Below, piece after piece: positions 43,458 through 51,891 of a stretch of DNA of 64,000 nt. The notes below the pieces were generated by a model, which worked only from the letters and a program-made list of their open reading frames with translations, had not been told where the DNA came from and made no database searches. Position 1 is the first letter of the stretch. Every line of letters begins with the position of its first letter. The position numbers and the translations under genes were made by a program. The DNA comes from Streptomyces microflavus. Its GTDB lineage: Bacteria > Actinomycetota > Actinomycetes > Streptomycetales > Streptomycetaceae. The stretch spans positions 448,710-512,709 of the forward strand of contig NZ_BMUG01000001.1 of the NCBI RefSeq assembly GCF_014650075.1, in the 5' to 3' direction.

Positions 43458-44051
43458 ATGAGCACTGCTGCCGCCCCCGTCCGTTCCGGAGCGGTCCTCG
43501 CCGACCTGCTGCCCGCAGCCCGGCACCGCTACGCCGTCGACGCGGCCCTCGTGCTGGGCGGCGCCGCCCTCACCGGCATCGCGGCCCAGATCTCCGTACC
43601 GGTCCCCGGCTCCCCGGTCCCCGTCACCGGCCAGACCTTCGCCGCGCTCCTCATCGGCACCGCGCTCGGCGCCCGCCGCGGCTTCCTCGCCCTCGCGCTG
43701 TACGCGGTCGTCGGCATGGCCGGCATGCCGTGGTTCGCGGAGGGCACCTCGGGCTACGCGATGCCGTCCCTCGGCTACATCCTCGGGATGCTGCTCGCCG
43801 CCACCGTCGTCGGCGCCCTCGCCCGCCGCGGCGGCGACCGCTCGGTGCTCCGCACGGCGGGCACGATGGTCATCGGCTCCGCGATCATCTACGCCGTCGG
43901 CGTGCCCTACCTGGCGCTCGCCACCGGCATGTCCCTGAGCGCCGCCGTCGCGGCCGGGCTCACCCCGTTCCTGATCGGCGACGCCCTGAAGGCGGCCCTG
44001 GCGATGGGCGCCCTGCCCGCCTCCTGGAAGCTCCTCGGCCGCCGCGGCTGA
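43458..44051 (+). CDS. bioY: Biotin transporter BioY (ECF S-component)
   Basis: Membrane biotin-binding component of an ECF transporter; 197 residues and six hydrophobic helices. Family motifs: AALTGIAAQISVPVPGSPVP and VTGQTFAALLIGTALGARRG near residues 38-75, then GMPWFAEGTSGYAM and the SLGYILGMLLA loop. No bioM/bioN (ATPase and T-component) are adjacent, so it works either alone or with shared ECF units elsewhere. No BirA/BioQ-type operator was seen upstream. It is convergent with permease copy 3 across a shared terminator. Confidence 0.92.
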   Translation: MSTAAAPVRSGAVLADLLPAARHRYAVDAALVLGGAALTGIAAQISVPVPGSPVPVTGQTFAALLIGTALGARRGFLALALYAVVGMAGMPWFAEGTSGYAMPSLGYILGMLLAATVVGALARRGGDRSVLRTAGTMVIGSAIIYAVGVPYLALATGMSLSAAVAAGLTPFLIGDALKAALAMGALPASWKLLGRRG

Positions 44052-44066
44052 CCGGCACCGAAGAGC

Positions 44067-44118
44067 CACGAGAGGGGCCCCGCCGGACCGTCACGGTCCG
44101 GCGGGGCCCCTCTTCGTG
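44067..44118. terminator. Bidirectional terminator, bioY / permease 3
   Basis: Very strong stem of about 24 bp with one bulged A and a 3-base loop (tca), between convergent genes. Confidence 0.85.
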
Positions 44119-44145
44119 GAGCCTTCAGGCGTCAGCGGCCGCGGA

Positions 44146-45579
44146 TCACTTCGCGACGGCCCTGCGGCCGCGCGCCTCACGGAACAGCGCGATCCCCACC
44201 ACCAGCGCCGCGACCAGCAGCGACAGCACGACCTGCTCGCGGGCGGTGTCGTCGGTCAGCATGTAGACCAGGACGAAGGAGATCATCGCGATCGTCGCCC
44301 AGGTCAGATACGGGAAGAGCCACATCCGCACGACCAGCTTGCCCGGGGTCTCGCGCAGGATGATCCCGCGCATCCGCAGCTGGGTGAAGCAGATGACCAG
44401 CCAGACGAAGAGCGCCACCGCGCCCGAGGAGTTCAGCAGGAACTGGAACACCGTGTCGGGCCACTGGTAGTTGAAGAACACCGCCACGAAGCCGAAGACG
44501 ACCGAGGACAGGATCGCCGCCTGCGGCACACCCCGCTTGTTGACCTTGGCGAAGGACTTCGGGGCGTCGCCCCGCTCACCGAGCGAGAACGCCATCCGGG
44601 AAGCGGTGTAGAGGCCGGAGTTGAGGCAGGACAGCACGGCCGTCAGCACGATGAAGTCCATGACCTGGCCGGCGTGCGGGATACCGATCACATCGAGGGC
44701 GGCGACATAGCTGCCCTTCTCGATGATCGACGGGTCGTTCCACGGCAGCAGCGTCAGCACGACGAAGATCGAGCCGAGGTAGAAGACGGCGATACGCCAG
44801 ATCACGCTGTTGGTGGCCTTCGACACGGCCCGCTGCGGGTCCGACGACTCACCGGCCGCCAGGGTCACGATCTCGCTGCCCATGAACGAGAAGACCACCA
44901 TCAGCACACCGGTGAGGATGGCCCCCGGCCCTTCGGGGAAGAACCCGCCGGAGTCCGTCAGATGCGCGAGACCGGAGCCGGCGTTGTCCGCCCCGGGCAG
45001 GAAACCGAAGACCGCGAGGAAGCCGACGACGACGAACGCGCCGATCGCCACGACCTTGATCCCGGCGAACCAGAACTCGAACTCGCCGTAACTGCCCACC
45101 GAGACCAGGTTGGTGGCGGTCAGCACGACCATCACGATCAGCGCCCAGGCCCACTGCGGGACACCGGGGATCCAGCTCTCCAGGATCTTGGCGCCGGCCG
45201 TGGCCTCGACGGCGAGCACGACGACCCAGAAGAACCAGTAGAGCCAGCCGATGGAGAAACCGGCCCAACGGCCCAGCGCCTGGTCGGCGTAGGCGGAGAA
45301 GGAGCCGGAGCTGGGGCGGGCGGCGGCCATCTCGCCGAGCATCCGCATCACGAGGACGACCATCAGGCCGACCATCGCGTACGACAGCAGAATCGCCGGA
45401 CCCGCGGCCGCGATGCCCGCGCTCGATCCCACGAAGAGCCCGGCGCCGATCACGCCGCCGATCGCGATCATCGAGAGGTGGCGGTTCTTCAGGCCTGCCT
45501 GAAGCCCGCCCGACGAGTCCGGCCGGTCCGGCTCACCGGGCTCCTGGCCCGGCTTCGCCAGCGTCGTCTGCGACGTCAT
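44146..45579 (-). CDS. Amino-acid permease (APC superfamily), copy 3
   Basis: 477 residues. ATG at 45579 is chosen because AAGGAA precedes it and the protein starts MTSQTTLAKPGQEPGEPDRP; an upstream start would add 30 unlikely residues. LKNRHLSMIAIGGVIGAGLF is followed by VGSSAGIAAAGPAI, and VMRMLGEMAAARPSSGSFSA by a long helix series. It is a third paralogue of the same family, separated from the other two by bioY, and resembles GABA permease (GabP) relatives. The substrate is unknown. It faces RpiB divergently. Confidence 0.9.
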   Translation of the reverse strand: MTSQTTLAKPGQEPGEPDRPDSSGGLQAGLKNRHLSMIAIGGVIGAGLFVGSSAGIAAAGPAILLSYAMVGLMVVLVMRMLGEMAAARPSSGSFSAYADQALGRWAGFSIGWLYWFFWVVVLAVEATAGAKILESWIPGVPQWAWALIVMVVLTATNLVSVGSYGEFEFWFAGIKVVAIGAFVVVGFLAVFGFLPGADNAGSGLAHLTDSGGFFPEGPGAILTGVLMVVFSFMGSEIVTLAAGESSDPQRAVSKATNSVIWRIAVFYLGSIFVVLTLLPWNDPSIIEKGSYVAALDVIGIPHAGQVMDFIVLTAVLSCLNSGLYTASRMAFSLGERGDAPKSFAKVNKRGVPQAAILSSVVFGFVAVFFNYQWPDTVFQFLLNSSGAVALFVWLVICFTQLRMRGIILRETPGKLVVRMWLFPYLTWATIAMISFVLVYMLTDDTAREQVVLSLLVAALVVGIALFREARGRRAVAK

Positions 45580-45813
45580 GGGGGGATTCCTTACCTTTTC
45601 GAGCATGAGGGTGTGCCCTGCTCCGCCGTGGGTCGTGCCCGTGGGGTGTGCGAAGACAAGGCCACGCATTCAAGCCCGATACAAGGTGGAAGGGGAACCC
45701 CCTCTTTCGGATCGTTTGCCGGATCGTTGCCCGAGTGGTGTTCGACACACGAAATCGGGCTCGAACCTGCGAATCATCGAATGAGGGCGTGTGACCCCGC
45801 TGACGGCTGCCCC

Positions 45814-45836
45814 GCGAAGTTCGTGCCACACTTCGC
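45814..45836. promoter_or_regulatory. Inverted repeat immediately upstream of rpiB
   Basis: GCGAAGT (45814-45820), 9-base spacer, ACTTCGC (45830-45836). It ends 3 bases before the rpiB ATG, so a bound protein or a hairpin would affect transcription or translation start. Confidence 0.45.
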
Positions 45837-45839
45837 ACC

Positions 45840-46328
45840 ATGCGCGTGTACCTCGGATCCGACCATGCCGGTTACGAACTCAAGAACCACCTCGTCGAGT
45901 GGCTCGGTGCCCACGGGCACGAGGCCGTCGACTGCGGCCCCCACATCTACGACGCCCAGGACGACTATCCGCCGTTCTGCCTGCGTGCCGCCGAGAAGAC
46001 GGCCGCGGACCCGGACAGCCTCGGCATCGTGATCGGCGGCTCCGGCAACGGCGAGCAGATCGCCGCCAACAAGGTCAAGGGCGTCCGCGCCGCACTGGCC
46101 TGGAGCGAGCAGACCGCCGCCCTCGGCCGCGAGCACAACAACGCCAACGTCGTCGCGATCGGCGGCCGGATGCACACGGTGGAGGAGTCCACCAAGTTCG
46201 TCGAGATCTTCCTCTCCACGCCGTACTCGAACGAGGAGCGCCACACGCGCCGCATCGAGATGCTCTCGGCGTACGAGAACACCGGCGAACTCCCCCCGGT
46301 CCCGGCCCACCACCCCCAGCAGGGCTGA
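45840..46328 (+). CDS. rpiB: Ribose-5-phosphate isomerase B
   Basis: Interconverts ribose 5-phosphate and ribulose 5-phosphate. 162 residues. MRVYLGSDHAGYELKNHLVE is the RpiB/LacAB start. The active-site region reads VIGGSGNGEQIAANK: the Cys used in E. coli RpiB is Ser-Gly here and Glu72 would be the base, as in the mycobacterial type. GREHNNANVVAIGGR contains the phosphate-binding and catalytic residues. No ribosome site is seen, and an inverted repeat overlaps the leader; the transcript may start close to the ATG. It precedes the Fpg/Nei gene by 89 bases. Confidence 0.94.
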   Translation: MRVYLGSDHAGYELKNHLVEWLGAHGHEAVDCGPHIYDAQDDYPPFCLRAAEKTAADPDSLGIVIGGSGNGEQIAANKVKGVRAALAWSEQTAALGREHNNANVVAIGGRMHTVEESTKFVEIFLSTPYSNEERHTRRIEMLSAYENTGELPPVPAHHPQQG

Positions 46329-46417
46329 CCCCGCTCCCACCCCTTGCGTGCCGCCGGGTCCCGGACCCGGCGGCACGGCCATGCCCACCCCCGTACCCCC
46401 GCAGGGAGCAGCCCGCA

Positions 46418-47245
46418 GTGCCCGAGGGACACACGATCCACCGCCTCGCCCAGGACCACGCCGAACGGTTCGTGGGCGCCCCGGTGCGGGTGAGCAGCCC
46501 GCAGGGCAAGTTCTCCGACAGCGCGGCCCTGCTCGACGGGCACGCCCTCACCACCACCGACGCCCACGGCAAGCACCTCTTCCTCGGCTTCGGTGACACC
46601 GGCTGGGTCCACATCCACCTCGGCCTCTTCGGCAAGCTCGGCTTCGGCACGGCCCCGCCCCCGCCGCCCACCGACACCGTCCGCCTCCGCCTGGTCAACG
46701 CGGCCCACCACGCCGATCTCCGCGGGCCCACCACCTGCGCCCTGATCACCGAGCCCGAGAAGCGCGCGATACACGAGCGCCTGGGCCCGGACCCGCTCCG
46801 CGGCGACGAGGGCGGGGAGCGAGCCTGGCAGCGGATCTCCCGCAGCCGCACCACGGTCGCCGCCCTCCTGATGGACCAGAAGGTCATCGCGGGCGTCGGC
46901 AACGTCTACCGGGCCGAGGTCCTCTTCCGCCACGGCATCGACCCGTACCGCGCCGGCAAGGACCTCACCCGCGCCGAGTGGGACGCGATCTGGGCGGACC
47001 TCGTGGAGCTGATGCACGAGGGCGTCCGGCACAACCGGATCGACACCGTCCGCCCCGAACACCTCCCCGAGGCCATGGGCCGCCCGCCCCGGGTGGACGA
47101 CCACGGCGGCGAGGTCTACGTCTACCGCCGGGCCAACCTGCCCTGCCACATCTGCGGGAGCGAGATCCGGACGGCGGACCTCGCCGCCCGCAACCTCTTC
47201 TGGTGCCCGCGCTGCCAGGACCCGCGTCCGGCCCCCGGCACCTGA
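46418..47245 (+). CDS. nei: Fpg/Nei-family DNA glycosylase
   Basis: Removes oxidised bases from DNA and cuts the abasic site. 275 residues. GTG at 46418 gives PEGHTIHRLA, with the Pro2-Glu3 catalytic pair required at the N-terminus once the formyl-methionine is removed. The middle contains the helix-two-turn-helix region (MDQKVIAGVGNVYRAEVLF), and a C-terminal zinc finger CHICG...WCPRC has the four cysteines. The PEGHT start is the Nei type of endonuclease VIII and the Streptomyces Nei-like group, not the 8-oxoguanine Fpg type (PELPE). The operon is probably shared with rpiB. Confidence 0.92.
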   Translation: MPEGHTIHRLAQDHAERFVGAPVRVSSPQGKFSDSAALLDGHALTTTDAHGKHLFLGFGDTGWVHIHLGLFGKLGFGTAPPPPPTDTVRLRLVNAAHHADLRGPTTCALITEPEKRAIHERLGPDPLRGDEGGERAWQRISRSRTTVAALLMDQKVIAGVGNVYRAEVLFRHGIDPYRAGKDLTRAEWDAIWADLVELMHEGVRHNRIDTVRPEHLPEAMGRPPRVDDHGGEVYVYRRANLPCHICGSEIRTADLAARNLFWCPRCQDPRPAPGT

Positions 47246-47275
47246 CACCTCACCGGCACCCCGCACCCGGTCGTC

Positions 47276-48511
47276 TCAGAAGCTGTGCGGCAGCCACGGC
47301 TCCACATGCCACGAGAACGCCGACGAGACCTCCGCCACCGCTCCCGGCCGCACCTCCCGCACCCGCCCCGCCGCCGCGAGCGAGGTGAACGACACCCCGC
47401 CCAGATAGGCGGCGCCCAGCTCCCGCACCGACAGCTCCAGATCCGGCGCACGATCCGGCGCACGCCGGCACGAAGCGCCGCCCTTCGCGTCCGCCACCAG
47501 ATGCCAGCGCCCCGCGTTCCACGGGCAGAAGGCGTCCTCCACCTCCAGCACCACATCCACCGGCGTGCGGTACGCCCGCGCCTCCAGCGCCGCCCCCACC
47601 TCCACCAGCCGTACGTAGAGCGAGTCCTGCACCCGCGCCCGGCACCGCCGCACATCCGAGACCAGATGCATCAGCGGCTCGTCCACCGGCCGCCCGCCCG
47701 CCTCCAGGGCCGACGTCAGGTCGATGCCGAACAGGAACCGCCACAGCGCCGCGTACGACGCCGCGTCCAGCGCCCCGAGGTCCCGCAGCGCCACCGTCCC
47801 CTTCGGCCCCGCCCGGTCCCAGTCGGGCCGCACCCGGAACGTGGCGTACCCCAGCACCTCCCCGTCCCGCTCGGCCAGCACGCACTGCAACGGCGAGGCG
47901 CCCGCCCGGTCCTTCTCCGTGTCGATCACCGCGGCCTGCTCCCACTTCGGCTGCCGCACCGGCGTCCCCGGACGCTCCGCGGCGAGCCGCCCGTACACCT
48001 CCTCGCAGGCGGGCAGGGCCGCCACCGGATCCGTGTACCGCACCCGCACCTCGTCGGCGCCCGGCGGCAGTTCGAGCTGTACGCGGGCGGTGTCGACGTC
48101 CAGGCTCATGGCCCGGGTCGCGGCCCCGTACCCGAAGCGCCCGTAGATGGCCGGCTCCGACGCCGTCAGCACGGCGAGCGGCTCGCCCCAGGAACGTACG
48201 TCGTCCAACTGGCGCCGCATCATCGTCCGCAGCAGCCCGCGCCGCCGGTGCGTACCGGCCACGCTCACCGCCGTCACCCCCGCCGCAGGCACCGCCGCAC
48301 CACCGGGCACCGTCAGCCGGAAGCTGTACGCCCCCGCCGTACCGACGCACGCCTCCCCCTCCCACAGACCGATGTTCCGGTCGTGCTCGGTCAGCTCACG
48401 CCAGAGCGCACGCGACTCCGGAGCGCTCAGCGCGCCCCCGAACGCACGCTCCAGACAGGCGAACCAGGGGTCCCATTCGGCAGGTCGCAGCACACGGAGT
48501 TCTGAAGTCAT
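47276..48511 (-). CDS. GNAT N-acetyltransferase, Eis-like
   Basis: 411 residues. The N-terminal GNAT domain has VSVAGTHRRRGLLRTMMRRQ (acetyl-CoA-binding R/Q-x-x-G-x-G/A motif) at about residue 85-105 and GYGAATRAMSL. A second GNAT-like domain and a C-terminal SCP2-like domain follow, and the protein ends in a carboxy-terminal Phe, which in Eis proteins lies in the active site. Eis enzymes acetylate aminoglycosides and other amines at several positions, which in Mycobacterium gives kanamycin resistance. Whether this one does so is not known. It is convergent with nei, with only 30 bases between. Confidence 0.92.
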   Translation of the reverse strand: MTSELRVLRPAEWDPWFACLERAFGGALSAPESRALWRELTEHDRNIGLWEGEACVGTAGAYSFRLTVPGGAAVPAAGVTAVSVAGTHRRRGLLRTMMRRQLDDVRSWGEPLAVLTASEPAIYGRFGYGAATRAMSLDVDTARVQLELPPGADEVRVRYTDPVAALPACEEVYGRLAAERPGTPVRQPKWEQAAVIDTEKDRAGASPLQCVLAERDGEVLGYATFRVRPDWDRAGPKGTVALRDLGALDAASYAALWRFLFGIDLTSALEAGGRPVDEPLMHLVSDVRRCRARVQDSLYVRLVEVGAALEARAYRTPVDVVLEVEDAFCPWNAGRWHLVADAKGGASCRRAPDRAPDLELSVRELGAAYLGGVSFTSLAAAGRVREVRPGAVAEVSSAFSWHVEPWLPHSF

Positions 48512-48602
48512 AGGCCATCCCTACCAGGGCGGGCCGAAGAGGACGACCCGATTTCGCGCGCATTGTCACGGGGTCCCCCTGCACCGGAGGCGTCCGGGTG
48601 GA

Positions 48603-48608
48603 TAGGGT
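48603..48608 (+). promoter_or_regulatory. -10 box of a leaderless transcript (PP2C gene)
   Basis: TAGGGT is 7 bases before ATG 48616. CTGCAC 18 bases further upstream could be a weak -35 box. Confidence 0.45.
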
Positions 48609-48615
48609 CCCGGCA

Positions 48616-49761
48616 ATGGCCCGTCGCGGAGGAGTGGACGACTTCTGGGCCCGGTGGCGCAGAACGATGCACCGGGCCCGCATCGGGCTGCGCAGATCCG
48701 GGGTGGACTACTTCCGGGGCGACGGCTCCGACTGGATCGCACTGGCCGGTCTGCTGCTGACGATTCCGGCCATCACGTTTGCCACCATCACCAGCCCGGT
48801 CTGGATCGACCCGGCCGCCCTCGCCCTGCCCATCGTCGCGGGCGGACTCCTGCTGCGCCCCGCCAGCCTGCTGGGCCTGTACGCCACGGCCGCCGGTGCC
48901 CTGATCGTGGAGGCGCTCACCCTCGGCCCGTACCTGGACGGCCCCGCCCGGGTCACCCCCGGCACCGTGCTCGTGGTCGCCGCCTGCGGGTTCTTCGGGC
49001 TGATCCTCGCCCAGTTCCGGGCCCGGGTCGGCGTGCCCTGGCGGCGCGGCGGGACCATGCTCTTCGACCTGCGCGAACGCATCCGGGTCCAGAGCGCCCT
49101 GCCCCGGCTGCCCCAGGGCTGGCACCGGGAGATGGCCCTGCGCCCGGCCGGCGGCCAGTCCTTCTCCGGGGACTTCGTCGTCGCGGCCCGCACCAACGGC
49201 GGCCGGACCCTGGAGGCCGTGCTCACCGACGTCTCCGGCAAGGGCATGGACGCCGGATCCCGCGCCCTGCTGCTGTCCGGGGCCTTCGGCGGGCTGCTCG
49301 GCTCGCTGCCGCCGCACGGCTTCCTCGCCGCCGCCAACGGCTATCTGCTGCGGCAGGACTGGGACGAGGGGTTCGCGACCTCGATCCACCTGGTGCTGGA
49401 CCTGGAGTCCGGCGACTACGAGATCTTCTCGGCCGGCCACCCGCCCGCCCTCCAGCTGCATGCGGGCAGCGGGCACTGGGAGGAGAAGTCCGGCGAGGGC
49501 CCGCTGCTCGGCGTCTACGACGGAGCCGAGTTCGACGCGGTCAAGGGCTCGCTCGCGCCGGGGGACGTGCTGATGCTCTTCACGGACGGCCTGGTGGAGG
49601 CGTCCGACCGGGACATCGCCGAGGGCATCGACCGGCTGACGGGCGAGGCCGACCGCTATGTCTCCACCGGCTTCGAGGGCGCGGCCTGGCATCTGATCGA
49701 GGCCTGCGCCAAGGACGTCAACGACGACCGGGCGCTCCTGCTGCTCTCGCGCAGGCACTGA
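48616..49761 (+). CDS. Membrane-anchored PP2C/SpoIIE-type Ser/Thr phosphatase
   Basis: 381 residues. An N-terminal membrane part has several helices (WIALAGLLLTIPAITFATIT, then AALALPIVAGGLLLR and ASLLGLYATAAGALIVEAL, about residues 40-140). The PP2C/SpoIIE catalytic domain starts near 175: GGQSFSGDFVVA, LTDVSGKGMDAGS with metal-binding Asp, FSAGHPPALQL, LFTDGLVEAS and the final DDRALLLL. These phosphatases usually dephosphorylate anti-sigma-factor antagonists. No partner kinase or antagonist gene is adjacent. The start looks leaderless. Confidence 0.92.
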   Translation: MARRGGVDDFWARWRRTMHRARIGLRRSGVDYFRGDGSDWIALAGLLLTIPAITFATITSPVWIDPAALALPIVAGGLLLRPASLLGLYATAAGALIVEALTLGPYLDGPARVTPGTVLVVAACGFFGLILAQFRARVGVPWRRGGTMLFDLRERIRVQSALPRLPQGWHREMALRPAGGQSFSGDFVVAARTNGGRTLEAVLTDVSGKGMDAGSRALLLSGAFGGLLGSLPPHGFLAAANGYLLRQDWDEGFATSIHLVLDLESGDYEIFSAGHPPALQLHAGSGHWEEKSGEGPLLGVYDGAEFDAVKGSLAPGDVLMLFTDGLVEASDRDIAEGIDRLTGEADRYVSTGFEGAAWHLIEACAKDVNDDRALLLLSRRH

Positions 49762-49816
49762 GAAACCCGGTCACCGGGTCTTCCGTACGGCCTCCCGTCA
49801 ACGGAGAGGCGCCCAT

Positions 49817-49856
49817 CACCCACGAGTGATCATGTGGTGATCGTCACTCGCGGGTG
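49817..49856. terminator. Terminator between the phosphatase and antiporter genes
   Basis: CACCCACGAGTGA pairs with TCACTCGCGGGTG (one mismatch, 14-base loop), between convergent genes. Confidence 0.6.
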
Positions 49857-49927
49857 CGGCCCGAGGGCACCTCTCCGCTTCCGTCCGGACCGGCACCGGC
49901 TCCGTCCTGGCCGGCACCGGGTTCCGT

Positions 49928-51112
49928 TCAGACCGACACCGGGATCTGTTCCTGGTCCTTGTCGCTGTCCTTGCCGCGTCCTCCGGGGAGGATCTTGGCG
50001 AGCCAGTGCGAGCGTCCGGCCGCCAGGGGTGCGAGGACGGCGAGCAGCAGCACATAGCCGGCGATGAAGGGCGAGAGCCGCTTGTCCAGTCCGGCGCCCG
50101 CCGCCATCGTGGCCAGGATGAGCGCGAACTCGCCCCGGGCCACCAGGGTGGTGGCGATGTTGGCCGTGGCCTGCGCGCCGAAGCTGTAGACCTTGGCGGC
50201 CGCGAGACCGGCGGCCACGTTCATGGCGAGCGTCACGACGACGGCCGCCAGCACCGGCCAGAAGACGCTCAGGAGGTCGCCCGGGTCGATGGAGAGACCG
50301 AAGGCGAAGAAGAAGATCGCGCCGAACGCGTCCCGCAGCGGGTGGACCAGTTTGAGGATGCGCTCGCCGGACGTGGTCGAGCCGAGCATCAGACCGACCA
50401 TGAAGGCACCGATCGCGTCGGCGACGCCGAACATCTCGGAGACTCCGGCGACGAAGACCGCGGCACCGAGGAAGGAGATGACGAGGAGCTCGTCGTCCTT
50501 GGTGTTCATCAGCTTGCCGATGACCTTCGTCCCGAACCGGGCGGCCAGGGCGAGCAGCAGCAGGAAACCGAAGGCCTTGCCACCGTCGATGAGCATCGCC
50601 GAGAGGCTGTCCGCACCGGAGAGGATGGGCTGAAGCGCGGCGAGGTAGAGGGCGAGGAAGACGTCCTCGACGACGATGATGCCGAGGATCGGCCGGGTCT
50701 CCGGGTTACCGATGCGCCCCAGGTCCACCAGGATCTTGGTGACGATGGCGGACGAGGATATGCCGAGCACACCGGCGAGGACCAGCGCCTCCGATGTGCC
50801 CCAGCCCAGCGCGAATCCGAAGCCGAGACCGGCGCCCACGTTCAGGACCAGATAGGTCCCGCCCGCGATGGCCATCTTCCGGCCGCCCGTCTTGAGGTCG
50901 TCCATATGGAACTCGAGCCCCAGGTAAAAGAGCAGGAGGACGAGTCCCAGCGCGGAGAGCATCTCCAGGTCGTGCGGGTTGGAGAGGAGCGTGTAACCGG
51001 GGGTGTGGGGGCCGAGGAGGATCCCGGCCAGGATGAACAGGGGGATCGTCGGCAGCCCGATGCGGCCGCCGAGGCGGGCGAGGACGGCAGCGGCCAGGAA
51101 GGCGCCGCCCAT
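49928..51112 (-). CDS. Cation:proton antiporter (CPA2/KefB-like)
   Basis: 394 residues from the first standard start, ATG at 51112, with about 12 membrane helices. The family pattern GGRIGLPTIPLFILAGILLG opens it, and it has LFYLGLEFHMDDLK, GILGIISSSAIVTK-like helix 4 (GVLGISSSAIVTKILVDLGR) and FFFAFGLSID. No ribosome binding site precedes this ATG. The reading frame is open upstream for 9 residues that look like the true N-terminus (GHADTLLA), and the only well-placed site (AAGGA) precedes ATC at 51139. The real start may thus be ATC, giving about 403 residues. The exchanged cation is not known. Confidence 0.85.
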   Translation of the reverse strand: MGGAFLAAAVLARLGGRIGLPTIPLFILAGILLGPHTPGYTLLSNPHDLEMLSALGLVLLLFYLGLEFHMDDLKTGGRKMAIAGGTYLVLNVGAGLGFGFALGWGTSEALVLAGVLGISSSAIVTKILVDLGRIGNPETRPILGIIVVEDVFLALYLAALQPILSGADSLSAMLIDGGKAFGFLLLLALAARFGTKVIGKLMNTKDDELLVISFLGAAVFVAGVSEMFGVADAIGAFMVGLMLGSTTSGERILKLVHPLRDAFGAIFFFAFGLSIDPGDLLSVFWPVLAAVVVTLAMNVAAGLAAAKVYSFGAQATANIATTLVARGEFALILATMAAGAGLDKRLSPFIAGYVLLLAVLAPLAAGRSHWLAKILPGGRGKDSDKDQEQIPVSV

Positions 51113-51268
51113 GGCGAGGAGGGTGTCTGCGTGTCCGATGAGCCTGTTCCTTCGGGGTAGGTCAAGAGGGCGTCAAGAGGGTGTCAACAAACCATCAGTA
51201 ATTAGTTTACCGAACGATTGACTCTGCAACTGTGAATCCGTCAGATTGTCAGCTTTTGTCTGTTTGGG

Positions 51269-51283
51269 AAACGGGACCCGTTT
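51269..51283. promoter_or_regulatory. Palindrome between the antiporter and HD genes
   Basis: AAACGGGACCCGTTT is a perfect palindrome with a 1-base centre, 55 bases before the HD-domain gene and about 130 upstream of the antiporter start. It could be an operator for either. Confidence 0.4.
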
Positions 51284-51325
51284 GCGTCAACACCGCAGGC
51301 GGGGGCCGGTGTTGACCAGCGGCAA

Positions 51326-51331
51326 TAGAGT
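51326..51331 (+). promoter_or_regulatory. -10 box of a leaderless transcript (HD gene)
   Basis: TAGAGT is 6 bases before ATG 51338. Confidence 0.5.
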
Positions 51332-51337
51332 CGGGCC

Positions 51338-51829
51338 ATGACCGGCAACCATCTGAACCTGACCCAGGTCGAGGCCTTTGCCCGCCAGGCCCATGCGACA
51401 CAGACCGACAAGGCGGGCCGCCCGTACACGGAGCACCTGGCGGCGGTGGCCGAGGGTGTACGGGTGCGTGGCGGCAGTGATGGGCAGATCGCCGCGGCCT
51501 GGCTGCACGACGCGATCGAGGACGACGCGCTCTCCGCGCGATGGCTGGCGGAGGCCGCGCTGCCGCAGGAGGTCAAGGACATGGTCCTCGCCGTCACCAA
51601 GCGGCCGGGCGAGGAGCTGTCCGCGTACACCGCGCGGATCCTCGCCACCCCGGGCGCGCTGCTCATCAAGGAGGCGGATCTGGCCCACAACGCGGATCCG
51701 GCCCGCCTCGCGGTCCTGGACGAACCGACGCGTACCCGGCTGACCGCGAAGTATGCCCAGGTACGGGCGCTGTTGGGACTGGCCGACGGGGAATCACCCG
51801 AGGACCGAAAGGATTCGGCCAACCCGTGA
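51338..51829 (+). CDS. HD-domain metal phosphohydrolase
   Basis: 163 residues, with the HD superfamily pattern. YTEHLAAVAEGV carries the first His, AAWLHDAIEDDALS carries the HD pair at about residues 55-56, and LIKEADLAHNADP carries the final Asp. It is similar to the hydrolase half of RelA/SpoT-type proteins but without a synthetase domain. The substrate may be a nucleotide such as ppGpp or another phosphorylated compound; unproven. The start appears leaderless. It is convergent with the acyltransferase across a terminator. Confidence 0.85.
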   Translation: MTGNHLNLTQVEAFARQAHATQTDKAGRPYTEHLAAVAEGVRVRGGSDGQIAAAWLHDAIEDDALSARWLAEAALPQEVKDMVLAVTKRPGEELSAYTARILATPGALLIKEADLAHNADPARLAVLDEPTRTRLTAKYAQVRALLGLADGESPEDRKDSANP

Positions 51830-51837
51830 ACGCACCG

Positions 51838-51867
51838 ATCCACCCGCGACAGTCGTCACGGGTGGAT
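51838..51867. terminator. Terminator between the HD gene and the acyltransferase gene
   Basis: ATCCACCCG pairs with CGGGTGGAT with a 12-base loop, between convergent genes. Confidence 0.6.
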
Positions 51868-51891
51868 AGGGGGAGCCGAGCGGAGGCGGCT

